From: Methylocapsa aurea
GTDB lineage: Bacteria > Pseudomonadota > Alphaproteobacteria > Rhizobiales > Beijerinckiaceae
Reading direction: 5' to 3'
NCBI RefSeq assembly: GCF_000746085.1
Contig: NZ_KN050804.1
Coordinates: forward strand, 347,064 to 411,063
DNA length: 64,000 nucleotides
Below are positions 26,158 to 35,441 of the stretch, piece after piece. The first letter of the stretch is position 1. Each line of letters begins with the position of its first letter. The position numbers and the translations under genes were made by a program. Under the pieces are notes generated by a model, which saw only the letters and a program-made list of their open reading frames with translations, made no database searches and was not told the DNA's origin.

Positions 26158-28002
26158 ATGAACCAGTCCGGAAAACCAGCGACCATGAAGGACGCGCAAG
26201 AGACCGATATAAATCCTCCCCTTGCGCCGGCGGCGAACGCTCCTCTAGTAGGAAGCCGAACCCAGATCGACGCTTTCATCGCCCGCCGCGCGGAGATCGC
26301 CAAGTCCGACCACGAGGAATTCCAGGAGTATCTGCGCGAGAAGCAGGCTCATGCGCTGGCCAGCCGGGTCGAGGCTCCGCCGCCCGCGGAGAAGGCGACG
26401 ACGAAGATCACGCGACGCGGCGCACTAAAGGTTGCGGCCGGCACGGCGATTGTCGGCGAAACCGCGGCGCTCGGCTACAATGCGGTGCATAGCGGCGCCT
26501 TCGGCGCACTCGGAGCCGGCGGCGATCACGGCCTCGCCCCCGACGGCGCGGTCGTCGCGCAAGCGCAGCGTCGTCCGATCGCCCGCGAATTGATCGACTC
26601 CAAGGCTGATGTCGGCGGTCGAAGCCTCGGCAAATGGATCGCTCTGTTGCCCACGAAGCTCGGCGGCGGCTGCTATGCGCTCGATCTCAACACCAACCGG
26701 GTGCTCGCATCGGTCTGGTATTGGACCTACGGCGACTACAACCCGATCGCGCATCACCTGTGCGCATTTCCGAGCGCCGATCCCTACAATGGCTTCGAAT
26801 TCATCAACAGCACGCAGGGCGGCAAAAACTGCCTGATCTACGGCATTCCGACCAACATCACGGAACCGGCGCCGGGAACCAACATCTACCGCGTCCGCTA
26901 CGATGGCGCGCAGATGCAGGTCATGGAGAATGTTTCCGAAGAGACCGGCCTCGGCCTCGGCGTGCATGTCACGATCAATCCAAAGGACGCCCAGTCTTAC
27001 TTCGTCACCGATGGGCAAAAAGACATCGCCGCTTGCTTCGATCGCGCCACCTCGCGGGTCAAGGCCGCGCTGAAGTTCGATTGGGAGCCGAACGTGCGCG
27101 AGTTGTCGCGCGCCTGGCAAGATGGCGGCGTCCTCAAGATTTCCAGACTGCATCCCGACCCGGCGACCGGGAAATATGACTACCTCGGCACGAAGGGCGT
27201 GAAGATCGAATGGGAAATGGTCCCGATGGGCGAGCTCTTTGTCGAGGAGGGAACCCTGCCGGGCGACGATCCTTTCAGCTTGACCGGCGCCGATGGCACC
27301 ATCTGGCATCCGAGCGGACGCTGGGCGGCGACGGTCGTCCGCCTTTGCGGCGGCATCGCTATTCTCGACGCGGAGCGCAATTTCGAGCCGGTCGCCTTTC
27401 TCCAGTTCAACGCGAACTCACAGGACCAATATGAGGTCGTGAAAGCAGCTGATGATCATTGGGAGGTGACGTTCGACAAGATCCACTCTCCTGGCCACGA
27501 GATCGGCTTTTCGCCCGACGGCCGCTTCCTCTGCATGATGAACAATCTCAGGGAGAACAACTGTTCGGTGTTCTCGACGGAGGATCCCGATCCCGGCAAG
27601 TGGCGGAAGATCGCCCATGTCGAGGACCCGCTGTGGAGGGGCAAATACCCCAATCCCTTCCACATGGTCTTTTCGCTCGACTCCAAAAAGCTCTATCTCT
27701 CGGTGCTGCATCCTTCGCCGGCCGCAAGCGGCGTCATGGTCGTCGATACCGATACCTGGACCATCCGCAAGGAGATCCAGGGGATAGGCCCGGATCTGCA
27801 AACCCCGGCGATCACCTATGACGGAAAATATGTGGTGGCGCCGTTCAGCGGCTTCCAGCGCCTGTCGAGCGGCATCGCGGTGATCGAGACGGCGACCGAT
27901 ACTTTGATCGGCATCCTGCCGAGCGCGGGCGGGCACCACGACTGCGTCATCGTCCCTACCGAACTCGCCCATATGAAGCATACCCGCTCGTGCACGCTGT
28001 GA
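26158..28002 (+). CDS. Tat-exported beta-propeller, nitrous-oxide-reductase / thiocyanate-dehydrogenase-like
   Basis: A 614-residue exported protein. Residues 1-80 are hydrophilic; a Tat-like signal ITRRGALKVAAGTAIVG starts only at residue 84, an unusually late position. The mature part looks like a seven-bladed propeller with histidines placed as in copper-site propellers: IAHHLCAFPSADPY (199-200), GLGLGVHVTINP (270), IWHPSGRW (384), IHSPGHEIGFSPDG (443, 447), NPFHMVFSLDSKK (502), and GGHHDCVIVP plus HMKHTRSC near the end. The C-terminal CuA cupredoxin domain of true NosZ is absent, so it is not a classic N2O reductase. Thiocyanate dehydrogenase is a single-domain relative of NosZ and a possible match. 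The substrate is unproven. Confidence 0.55.
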   Translation: MNQSGKPATMKDAQETDINPPLAPAANAPLVGSRTQIDAFIARRAEIAKSDHEEFQEYLREKQAHALASRVEAPPPAEKATTKITRRGALKVAAGTAIVGETAALGYNAVHSGAFGALGAGGDHGLAPDGAVVAQAQRRPIARELIDSKADVGGRSLGKWIALLPTKLGGGCYALDLNTNRVLASVWYWTYGDYNPIAHHLCAFPSADPYNGFEFINSTQGGKNCLIYGIPTNITEPAPGTNIYRVRYDGAQMQVMENVSEETGLGLGVHVTINPKDAQSYFVTDGQKDIAACFDRATSRVKAALKFDWEPNVRELSRAWQDGGVLKISRLHPDPATGKYDYLGTKGVKIEWEMVPMGELFVEEGTLPGDDPFSLTGADGTIWHPSGRWAATVVRLCGGIAILDAERNFEPVAFLQFNANSQDQYEVVKAADDHWEVTFDKIHSPGHEIGFSPDGRFLCMMNNLRENNCSVFSTEDPDPGKWRKIAHVEDPLWRGKYPNPFHMVFSLDSKKLYLSVLHPSPAASGVMVVDTDTWTIRKEIQGIGPDLQTPAITYDGKYVVAPFSGFQRLSSGIAVIETATDTLIGILPSAGGHHDCVIVPTELAHMKHTRSCTL

Positions 28003-28051
28003 CGCGCGACGAACAGGCTCAGTCCGCGAAGGCGGGCGCTCGCCTTGCGCC

Positions 28052-28197
28052 TAGAGCATGTCCCGAAAAAGTTGACCGACTTTTTCGATATTTAGACATC
28101 GGATATACCCGATGTCTCATCAGGACATGCTCCAACTTTTTGATTTTGAGCGAGTCCTTGTCGATCACATGATTCCATGTGATCGGGACACGCTCTA
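28052..28197 (-). repeat. Mosaic intergenic repeat, family A, full-length
   Basis: A 146-base element bounded by TAGAGC and GCTCTA. It has two modules. The first, read from its right end, holds the GTGATCGA/TCGATCAC-like dyad around ATGATTCCAT. The second holds a TTAGACATCGG/CCGATGTC dyad and a GAAAAAGT/ACTTTTTC dyad. It sits 50 bases after the propeller stop and 18 bases before the ABC permease. Confidence 0.8.
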
Positions 28198-28214
28198 GCG
28201 GGATCTGAAACGCT

Positions 28215-29447
28215 ATGGCGAGCCCGTCCGTTCCGCGCTGGCTGCTCGGCAGTCTGGCGCTCCAAAATCTTGGCCGCCGCAAGGCGCGCACGAGCCTGCT
28301 CGTCCTGGCGGTGGCGATCAGCGGCGCCATCGCGTTCGCCGGCGTCGTCATGATGCGCAGCATCGAGGCGAGCATAACGGTGGGATTCAGCCGGCTTGGC
28401 GCTGACCTGATGGTGGTGGCGCAGGACGCGCTCGCCAACATCACGGCGGCCCTGCTCGTGGTTGAGCCCACCGACCAGACGCTCGATGCGAACCTGCTGG
28501 CGCAGGCGCGCATCGCCGGAATCGGCCGCGCCGCGTCCCAGCGCATCTTTCGTTCCGAGCAATCGGGCTTCGGCGGCCATGCCGAGAGCGTCGATCTCAT
28601 CGGGTTCGATCCGGAACGCGACTTCACCATCCAGCCCTGGATCTCCGAGCGTCTCAACCGCCCCATGCAGCCTGGCGACGCCATTCTAGGGGCCGCCCGC
28701 GACCTGCCGCTCGGATCAGAGATCGCGCTGTACGGAAGGCCGTTCCGCGTCTATGCGAAGCTCGGCCGGACCGGAGTGGGAACGCATGAGCGCGGCGTGT
28801 TCATGGCCACTTCAAGTCTCCTGGCGCTCGCGCCGGGGATCCGCGAGCGCACCGGACAAACGCCGCCGATGCTCGAACCGGATAAGGTCTCTGGCTTTCT
28901 CATTGAACTCGCACCCGGCGCCACTGAATTGCAGGCGCGGTTCGCCCTTCTCTCTCATCTTTCCGGCATCAAGGCGGTGTCCGCAGGATCGCTGCTGACC
29001 GGAATCCGTCAAGGCCTCACGGCGCTCCTTGGCGGCGTCCTCGCTCTTGTCTCGATGATGTTCGCCAGCACCGCCGTGATGGTGAGCGTTCTCTTTTCGG
29101 CGATCGTCGCCGAGCGCCGCAACGAGATCGGCCTCCTCAAGGCGATCGGCGCGCGACGGGCGCAGATTGTTGGATTATTGCTAATCGAGGCGATCGGCGT
29201 GACCAGCGCAGGCGGCGCCATTGGCGTCGCGTTGGGGGCGCTGCTGCTGCGCTTGTTCGAGCATTCGCTTGTCTACTATCTGACCCAGATGGGCATCCCC
29301 TTTCTCTGGCTTGACAGGACAAATATGGTCTTTATTGCGGCCGCCTGCGTCTTTGGAGCGGCTTTGATCGGCGCCGTCGGCGCATTGGCGCCGGCTTGGC
29401 GGGTTAGTCGCCAAGATGCCTATGACCTGATCCGCGGCGAGGGCTGA
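28215..29447 (+). CDS. ABC transporter permease, FtsX/MacB type
   Basis: A 410-residue permease. An N-terminal helix (TSLLVLAVAISGAIAFAGVV) is followed by a periplasmic domain of about 200 residues and three C-terminal helices (LLGGVLALVSMMFASTAVMV, IEAIGVTSAGGAIGVALGAL, FIAAACVFGAALIGAVGALA). The FtsX core motif ERRNEIGLLKAIGARRAQI lies near residue 305. Together with the ATPase two bases downstream it forms an export or mechanotransmission complex of the MacB/LolCDE class. Lying directly after the copper-type propeller, it may help metal-site maturation or lipoprotein release; that is inference. Confidence 0.9.
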   Translation: MASPSVPRWLLGSLALQNLGRRKARTSLLVLAVAISGAIAFAGVVMMRSIEASITVGFSRLGADLMVVAQDALANITAALLVVEPTDQTLDANLLAQARIAGIGRAASQRIFRSEQSGFGGHAESVDLIGFDPERDFTIQPWISERLNRPMQPGDAILGAARDLPLGSEIALYGRPFRVYAKLGRTGVGTHERGVFMATSSLLALAPGIRERTGQTPPMLEPDKVSGFLIELAPGATELQARFALLSHLSGIKAVSAGSLLTGIRQGLTALLGGVLALVSMMFASTAVMVSVLFSAIVAERRNEIGLLKAIGARRAQIVGLLLIEAIGVTSAGGAIGVALGALLLRLFEHSLVYYLTQMGIPFLWLDRTNMVFIAAACVFGAALIGAVGALAPAWRVSRQDAYDLIRGEG

Positions 29448-29449
29448 CG

Positions 29450-30118
29450 ATGCTGAGCTGCCGCGGCGTTGGAAGGACCTATCAGACGGACCGCGGCCCC
29501 GTCGATGCGGTTCGCCGCATCGATCTCGAGGCGCCTGACGGGCGCTTCGTCGCCGTGATCGGCCGGTCGGGCTCGGGAAAGTCCACTTTGATGGCGATGA
29601 TCGGCGGATTAATTCGGCCGACCATCGGGTCCATCCTGATCGACGGCGTCGACATCTGGGCGTTGGACGACAACGCCATGGCGCGGTTCCGCAACAGACG
29701 CATCGGCTATGTCTTCCAGTTTGCGAGCCTGCTGCCGACGCTGCGCGCTATCGACAATGTAGCGCTTCCCGCATTGCTCGATCGCCGCCATGCAGCCGCC
29801 GAGGCGTATGATCGCGCCGCGCAGCTTCTGGCGGACGTCGAGTTGGGGACCCACCTCGACGCCTATCCATCGGAAATGTCGGCCGGCGAGCAGCGCCGCG
29901 CCGTGATCGCGCGGGCGCTCATCAATGACCCGATTCTGCTGCTTGCGGACGAGCCGACGTCTGATCTCGATGAACAAACCGAACGCGAGATCATGGCGCT
30001 TTTTTTGAGCGTCAACCGCGAGCGCGGAACGACGCTGATGCTCGTGACCCATAATCTCGCGCTTGCCAGCGAGGCGGAGCAGGTGGTGCAGATCGCGGAT
30101 GGAGCGATCGTCCCATGA
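29450..30118 (+). CDS. ABC transporter ATP-binding protein
   Basis: A 222-residue ATPase partner of the upstream FtsX-type permease (MacB/LolD-like). Walker A is GRSGSGKST (near 39). The Q-loop region is FQFASLLPT, and the signature is MSAGEQRR, a variant of LSGGQ. Walker B is ILLLADEPTSDLDEQTE, and the H-loop is LVTHNLALA. It starts two bases after the permease stop. The next gene begins 24 bases later, so the three are most likely one transcript. Confidence 0.94.
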   Translation: MLSCRGVGRTYQTDRGPVDAVRRIDLEAPDGRFVAVIGRSGSGKSTLMAMIGGLIRPTIGSILIDGVDIWALDDNAMARFRNRRIGYVFQFASLLPTLRAIDNVALPALLDRRHAAAEAYDRAAQLLADVELGTHLDAYPSEMSAGEQRRAVIARALINDPILLLADEPTSDLDEQTEREIMALFLSVNRERGTTLMLVTHNLALASEAEQVVQIADGAIVP

Positions 30119-30142
30119 CTTCGCCATTGTGAGGGGCGCATC

Positions 30143-31018
30143 ATGAAGCGCCCGCCCTCGCTCCCAGACCTCAACGCGCTTACCGAGGCGCAGAAAGACG
30201 AACTGATCGTCGGCCTTTGGAAAGCCCTGGTCGCGATCGAAGGGAGCGACGAGGCAACTTGGTCAGCTGGAGCCGCTTCAGACCAGACGCCCCAGAACTC
30301 AGCGCCGCCGCCATCGACCGGCGAGTTGCGCGAACGCATTCGGCGGGCTGCGCCATCGCGGCGCGCGCAAGCGCGAGCGGACGTCCCTGCCCGGCTCGGC
30401 CGCCGCTTCGAATTTCTGGGGTCCAAGGCCCTGCGCGTCGCGCTCATCGTCATCGGCCTCGGTTTCCTCGCTGATTTCGGCGTCTCCTGGAATCAGCAAC
30501 GCATCCTTGCCGCACGCGACAAGACCGCTCTGGAGCTTAAGAACGCCGCCTTCGCAGGGCTTTATGTCGAGCTGCTCCGCATCGCCTACGAACCCGACGG
30601 AAAATCCTACCGGGCAACTTTGAACATGCAGAATGCGAACCCCGACGCGCCCCTTTATGTGATGCTCAATCCGGTGCGCGTGTTCGAACAGACCGGGATG
30701 ACCTGGCAGGAAACGCCCTCGCAGGCTCCGAGCGGGCCCGGTGGGAGCGTGGTCAAATTGGATGGCGCCCGCGAATATTCGGTGGTGTTTCAGGCTGACG
30801 TCAAAGACTGGGCCGAGCTGATCCCCGGCTATATGCATGTGCGGATTCAGAGCGACATGCTGATCAGCCAGAGCAGCGAGCCGAAGGATGACATTGTCGA
30901 ACGCAACAATCGCTTCTACGTCTACCTGAAGCCGCAGGGTTCGGACGACGCCGAGATCAAACGCCGCTCAAAATTTTCCGGCGCGCCGCCGATCTTCATT
31001 CCGATGCCGCCGCATTGA
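30143..31018 (+). CDS. Membrane-anchored hypothetical protein
   Basis: A 291-residue protein of no recognised family. It begins with a cytosolic helical segment (LPDLNALTEAQKDELIVGLW), a Ser/Pro/Arg-rich linker and one membrane helix (LRVALIVIGLGFLADFGVSW, about residues 97-115). The remaining ~175 residues are periplasmic and beta-rich, with YRATLNMQNANPDAPLYVML and VERNNRFYVYLKPQG. It ends Pro-rich. Context suggests it is the third part of the ABC exporter unit. Codon use matches neighbours. Confidence 0.65.
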   Translation: MKRPPSLPDLNALTEAQKDELIVGLWKALVAIEGSDEATWSAGAASDQTPQNSAPPPSTGELRERIRRAAPSRRAQARADVPARLGRRFEFLGSKALRVALIVIGLGFLADFGVSWNQQRILAARDKTALELKNAAFAGLYVELLRIAYEPDGKSYRATLNMQNANPDAPLYVMLNPVRVFEQTGMTWQETPSQAPSGPGGSVVKLDGAREYSVVFQADVKDWAELIPGYMHVRIQSDMLISQSSEPKDDIVERNNRFYVYLKPQGSDDAEIKRRSKFSGAPPIFIPMPPH

Positions 31019-31285
31019 ATCGGGTCGGCTGCGGAAAATCCTGCGGAGACAAACTCGTTGGAGGAAGCAGGATACAGCCCGATTCCTAGCGTCCTCACCG
31101 ATGACCCGCGCCTCGCTGGCGACAAGCTGTCCGACATAAGATCGTCAAGACAAGGCCGACCATCGCCGCTGGACTCATTTTGCGCCGCCAGAGGAAACTC
31201 GCCGGGCATTTTTCGACTTCCGATCATTTCGCGCAACCCGGCGCATAGGAAATGCGTTTGAAGGGGAGCCGAAACCGAGGCGCTC

Positions 31286-32200
31286 ATGACCGACAACATC
31301 GATGCGTGGCCGAGTCTGCCCTTCGCGGAGTGGCGGGACACCCGCGCGACGCTGCATCTCTGGATGCAGGGGGGGGGGAAAAATCGCCTCGCCCAAGCGC
31401 CAATGGCCAATCATTGGTGGCAGGCGACGCTCTACGTCACCGCCCGCGGGCTGACGACCTCCCCTATCCCGTTCGGCCATCGGACCTGCCAAATCGACTT
31501 CGATTTCATCGACCATAGGCTCCTTATCGCCAGCAGTGATGGCAGGACCGCGAGCCTCGCGCTGGAGCCTCGCTCGGTCGCCGACTTTTATGCCGAGGTC
31601 ATGGCGGGGCTCGCTTCGCTCGACTTCGCGGTGAAGATATGGACGACGCCAGTTGAAATCCCGAATGCGATTCCCTTCGAGAAGGATCACATGCATGCAT
31701 CCTACGATAAGGAATTCGCCAACCGGTTCTGGCGCATTCTGGCGCAATGCGATCGAGTCTTAAACGCGTTCCGCTCGCGGTTCATCGGCAAGGCGAGCCC
31801 GGTCCATTTTTTCTGGGGCAGCTTCGATCTCGCCGTCACCCGCTTTTCCGGCCGCCGGGCGCCAGACTATCTTGGAGCTGCGCCCAATCTCAGCGACTGG
31901 GTCATGCGCGAGGCCTATTCCCACGAGGTCAGCAGCTGCGGATTCTGGCCTGGCGACGATTTTTTTTCAGCCCCTGCGTTCTACTCCTATGCCTACCCTG
32001 CGCCGCCTGGCTTCGCCGATGCGGCGGTTCGGCCGAGCGGCGCCTATTGGCATCGGGATCTCAAGGAATTTATCCTGCCTTATGACGCGGCAAGGAGAGA
32101 TGGCCCAGTCGATGATCGGCTGCTCGAATTCATCGAGAGCGTCTATGCTTGCGCCGCGGATCTTGGACATTGGGACCGCGCTGCGTTGGAGCGGGGTTGA
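31286..32200 (+). CDS. DUF5996 family protein
   Basis: A 304-residue soluble protein of the DUF5996 family, widespread in rhizobia and of unknown function. Family landmarks are WPSLPFAEWRDTRATLHLW at the start, NHWWQATLYVTARGLTTSPI, FDFIDHRLLI, FFWGSFDLAVTRFSGRRAP and HEVSSCGFWPG. A run of ten G at about 31369-31378 encodes QGGG where relatives usually read QIVGK. The frame survives, but the segment KNR differs from the expected KIR. The run could be a sequencing artefact or a slippage site. The gene stands alone, 267 bases after the hypothetical protein. Confidence 0.85.
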   Translation: MTDNIDAWPSLPFAEWRDTRATLHLWMQGGGKNRLAQAPMANHWWQATLYVTARGLTTSPIPFGHRTCQIDFDFIDHRLLIASSDGRTASLALEPRSVADFYAEVMAGLASLDFAVKIWTTPVEIPNAIPFEKDHMHASYDKEFANRFWRILAQCDRVLNAFRSRFIGKASPVHFFWGSFDLAVTRFSGRRAPDYLGAAPNLSDWVMREAYSHEVSSCGFWPGDDFFSAPAFYSYAYPAPPGFADAAVRPSGAYWHRDLKEFILPYDAARRDGPVDDRLLEFIESVYACAADLGHWDRAALERG

Positions 32201-32317
32201 TATGCATGAATGCGCATGCAGTTGACGACATCGTCGGGCGCCCTTTCGAGCGCAGGGTGGCTATTCAACGGTCGGGCGATCATCGATCAGGACTGCTAAG
32301 ACGAGGACGGCTTCCCC

Positions 32318-33304
32318 ATGACTAATGAAAGCGTTTCCTTCGTCACATCGGCGCGCCGCATTTGTCTGGTCGCCATTCTCGCCGGAGGAGGGGCCATAGC
32401 CGCAAACGCCACGCCGGCGGTCATCGAACTTCCGAGCGATCGCGCCTTTCCAGAAAGCGTCACGTCGACATCGGATGGAGCGCTCTATATCGGGAGCATA
32501 GTCAACGGCGGCGTTCTTCGCGTTCCCCCTGGTCAAACGGATGCGGAGCCTTGGATCAAATCCGGAGCCTATGATAGCCGCTCGACATTTGGCCTGCTTG
32601 CCGACGAGCGATCGAATACGCTCTGGGTCTGCTCGAACGATGCCTCTGCTTTGGGGACGCCCGGTCCGAATTCTGTCCAGGGAAGCTTTCTGAAGGGATT
32701 TGATCTCCGCACCGGCGAGGGCAAGGCCAGCGCCGCCTTGCCGGGCGCGCGCACGCTTTGCAACGATATGACGCTTGGTCCGGACGGGTCGGTCTACGTG
32801 ACCAATTCTTTGGCCGCGCAGATCCTGCGGTTGAGGCCCGGCGGCGCCCAGTTGGATGTGTGGCTGACCGATTCGCGTTTCGAGCCGCCCAAGGATGGCG
32901 TAGGCCTTGACGGGATCGCCTTCGGCGGCGACGGGAATCTTTACGTCAACACGTTTACCTCGGGCGAGCTTTTTCGAATAGACGTCAAAGATGGGGCGCC
33001 TGGAAAAGTCACGAAGTTGAAGACGTCGCGGCCCCTCTCGTTGCCGGACGCTCTTCGGGCGCTTCACGGCAATGATTTCTTGATGATCGAAGGCGCGGGC
33101 AGTCTGGATCGCGTGAGCATAGCCGAAGATAGCGCTTCGATCGAAACCATTAAGGATGGGTTCTTACAACCCACTGGCGTCGCAAGCGTCGGAAACACCG
33201 CATGGGTGGCGGAAGGCCAACTCTCCCGCCTGGCCTATCCGGCCAAGGGGCCAGCGCCGCGGCTTCCGTTCCGCGTTTTTGCGGTCCCACTTTCCGAGCG
33301 CTAA
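32318..33304 (+). CDS. Secreted SMP-30/gluconolactonase-like beta-propeller
   Basis: A 328-residue exported protein. The signal peptide is ICLVAILAGGGAIAANA, cleaved near residue 32. Repeats typical of six-bladed propellers follow: FPESVTSTSDGALYIGSIVNG, CNDMTLGPDGSVYVTNS, GLDGIAFGGDGNLYVNTFTSG and LQPTGVASVGNTAWVAEGQ. This is the SMP-30/lactonase fold; a lactone or sugar-acid substrate is possible but metal-ligand residues cannot be confirmed. It is the first of three consecutive secreted-protein genes and may act with them. Confidence 0.72.
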   Translation: MTNESVSFVTSARRICLVAILAGGGAIAANATPAVIELPSDRAFPESVTSTSDGALYIGSIVNGGVLRVPPGQTDAEPWIKSGAYDSRSTFGLLADERSNTLWVCSNDASALGTPGPNSVQGSFLKGFDLRTGEGKASAALPGARTLCNDMTLGPDGSVYVTNSLAAQILRLRPGGAQLDVWLTDSRFEPPKDGVGLDGIAFGGDGNLYVNTFTSGELFRIDVKDGAPGKVTKLKTSRPLSLPDALRALHGNDFLMIEGAGSLDRVSIAEDSASIETIKDGFLQPTGVASVGNTAWVAEGQLSRLAYPAKGPAPRLPFRVFAVPLSER

Positions 33305-33445
33305 AATAGGTGCGCCTTGCTGGATCGTCACCTGCCTTTCCCGCAGGCGCCTGACTAGCGCATCACAATAATTTACTTACACTATAAATTAAATAGTCTA
33401 ATATCGCTAGGCGCCTTGAGCCCGCTCCGCACGGAGACCCTTGCG

Positions 33446-34864
33446 ATGATTATACGAAGGAATCCCCCCGCTTCACCCGCCAAAAACAAGAGCCCGCGTT
33501 CATGGAGCATCGCGCTTCTTGCAGTTGCTGGCGGCGTTCTCGGATGCGCCGCCGCCGCCAGCCCCAGCGTCTTCCCAACCGGCACGACGCGCTACGAACT
33601 GGCTAAGGCCTATAATTCCTTCGTGCTCTTTACCGGCGGAGACGAGATCACGCGATTGATCGACCTCAATGGCGCTGTCGTCCATGAATGGAAATATCGC
33701 GGGTTCCCCCCGGTCTTTCTCGATCCGGCGCTCGTCGACGGCAAGCGGGGCCATGTCCTGCTCACTCTCGCCACGGTCGAGGGCAGCGGCGCCGATCTCG
33801 TGCCCGGACGCGTCAGTCCGCGCATTGCCAAGACCATCGGCGAAGTGGATTGGGAAGGCAAGACGCTCTGGACATTTGACGACAGGGCCCCGGGCGGCCG
33901 CGCCCAGCAGCATCACGATCTCGCCCGCCTGCCCGGCGGCAACACGATCGTGCTCGCCAAAATCTCCCATCCGGTCAAGGGATTCGACCAGCCCCTCGTG
34001 CTCGATGACGTTGTCTATGAAGTCGATCCCAAAGGCCAAATCGTCTGGTCATGGACGGCCTCCGAACATCTTGAGGAATTCGGCTTCTCCCCGGAGGAGC
34101 TGAAGCTCGTGCGCGCATCGACATCCGCCGATTATCTGCACGTCAACAATCTGAAGCCCATCGGCCCCAACCACTGGTTCGATGCAGGCGACAAGCGGTT
34201 CGATCCGGAAAATCTCATCTTCGATTCAAGAAGCGCCAATTTCGTCGCGATTATCGAGAAGAAGACCGGCAAGATTGTCTGGACGCTCGGGCCGCATTTT
34301 CCGCCCATTCCAGAAACAGGGACGACGACGAACCGCGCCGTCCCGCGCCCCGTCGATCAGATTTCCGGCCAGCACGACGCTCATTTCATCCCGGCCGGCT
34401 TGCCCGGCGCCGGCAATCTCCTGCTTTTCGACAATCAGGGCGAAGGAGGCTATCCGCCGGCGGCGCTCACCGTCACCGGCGGCTCGCGCGTTCTCGAGAT
34501 CGATCCGATCAAAAAGGAAATCGTCTGGCAATATATCGGCCCCGATTCCGGCGACCCCGGCTGGACTTTCAAGAGCACCCACATCAGCAATGCGCGCCGC
34601 CTGCCGAACGGCAACACCTTCATCAACGAAGGGCAATATGGCCGCTTCTTTCAGGTCACGCCAAAGGGCGAGATCGTGTGGGAATATATCAATCCTTTTC
34701 CGCGCCGCGCCACGGACGCGGATGGACGCGTCAATGTGAACTACCAAGTCTATCGCGCGCAGCCCGTGCCTTATGACTGGGCGCCGGCGGGAACGCCCCA
34801 TTCGGAAGCAGCCGTTGCGACCCCGGACAATGCAACCTTCCGGATCCCGGCGACAACCCATTGA
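33446..34864 (+). CDS. Arylsulfotransferase-like (ASST) secreted protein
   Basis: A 472-residue exported propeller protein of the arylsulfotransferase-2 type. After a signal segment (WSIALLAVAGGVLGCAAAAS) it shows repeated blade motifs: ITRLIDLNGAVVHEWKYRGF, AQQHHDLARLPGGNTIVLA, VYEVDPKGQIVWSWTAS, ISGQHDAHFIPAGLPGAGNL, STHISNARRLPNGNTFINEG and VTPKGEIVWEYINPF. Histidines in the first motif of blades are characteristic of the family. Some members transfer sulfate between phenols; many are untested. The chosen ATG has GGAG nine bases upstream; an in-frame TTG 30 bases earlier is less likely. Confidence 0.82.
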   Translation: MIIRRNPPASPAKNKSPRSWSIALLAVAGGVLGCAAAASPSVFPTGTTRYELAKAYNSFVLFTGGDEITRLIDLNGAVVHEWKYRGFPPVFLDPALVDGKRGHVLLTLATVEGSGADLVPGRVSPRIAKTIGEVDWEGKTLWTFDDRAPGGRAQQHHDLARLPGGNTIVLAKISHPVKGFDQPLVLDDVVYEVDPKGQIVWSWTASEHLEEFGFSPEELKLVRASTSADYLHVNNLKPIGPNHWFDAGDKRFDPENLIFDSRSANFVAIIEKKTGKIVWTLGPHFPPIPETGTTTNRAVPRPVDQISGQHDAHFIPAGLPGAGNLLLFDNQGEGGYPPAALTVTGGSRVLEIDPIKKEIVWQYIGPDSGDPGWTFKSTHISNARRLPNGNTFINEGQYGRFFQVTPKGEIVWEYINPFPRRATDADGRVNVNYQVYRAQPVPYDWAPAGTPHSEAAVATPDNATFRIPATTH

Positions 34865-34955
34865 ATGGCGGTCCGAAGCCAAAGAGCGACTCGCGCAAGA
34901 TGCAACCGCCTGAGCATTCATGCGCCATGTTTGCACCCTGCCAATGGAGAACGAT

Positions 34956-35441
34956 GTGACACCCATCAGCGCCGCAATCCGCGGCACAATTCCTCTTGCC
35001 GTCGCCGCTTGCCTGACAGCGGCCGCGCAGGCCGACGACGGCTTCATCCGAATGACGCCGGAGCAGGTCCCCTTCAAGAGCCCTCTTGGCGTCGGCCCCC
35101 AGCAGGCGATCCTGTTCGGCGATCCTTCGAAGCCAGGCGTTTATGTCATCCGAGTCAAATTTCCGCCTGGCGCCCATTCGAACCCTCATTTTCACTCGCA
35201 GGATCGCCATGCGACGGTGATCAAGGGGGTCTGGTGGAATGGCGTGGGCGAGGAACTGGATTTCAACAAGGCCGTTCCGATGCAGACCGGCTCTTATGTT
35301 TTGCATCCTGCGGGGGCGGTCCATTGGGACGGCGCCGGAGATGAGGAGGCAATCGTCCAGATCATCGGAACGGGCCCCGTCGAAACGGTTCCCGTCGGCC
35401 CGACGGGCGCCCCAACCGGCTACTGGCCGAAGCCGAAATAG
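34956..35441 (+). CDS. Secreted cupin-domain protein
   Basis: A 161-residue exported cupin. The signal peptide is TIPLAVAACLTAAAQADDG. The cupin metal motif is PGAHSNPHFHSQDRHATVI, with two His spaced HxH, and the second motif is HPAGAVHWDG. The GTG start has GGAG six bases upstream; in-frame ATGs 12 and 36 bases earlier give a longer N-terminus with poor ribosome sites. The family includes dioxygenase-like and non-catalytic metal-binding proteins. It completes a run of three secreted proteins. It may be an oxidoreductase or metal-binding accessory. Confidence 0.78.
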   Translation: MTPISAAIRGTIPLAVAACLTAAAQADDGFIRMTPEQVPFKSPLGVGPQQAILFGDPSKPGVYVIRVKFPPGAHSNPHFHSQDRHATVIKGVWWNGVGEELDFNKAVPMQTGSYVLHPAGAVHWDGAGDEEAIVQIIGTGPVETVPVGPTGAPTGYWPKPK

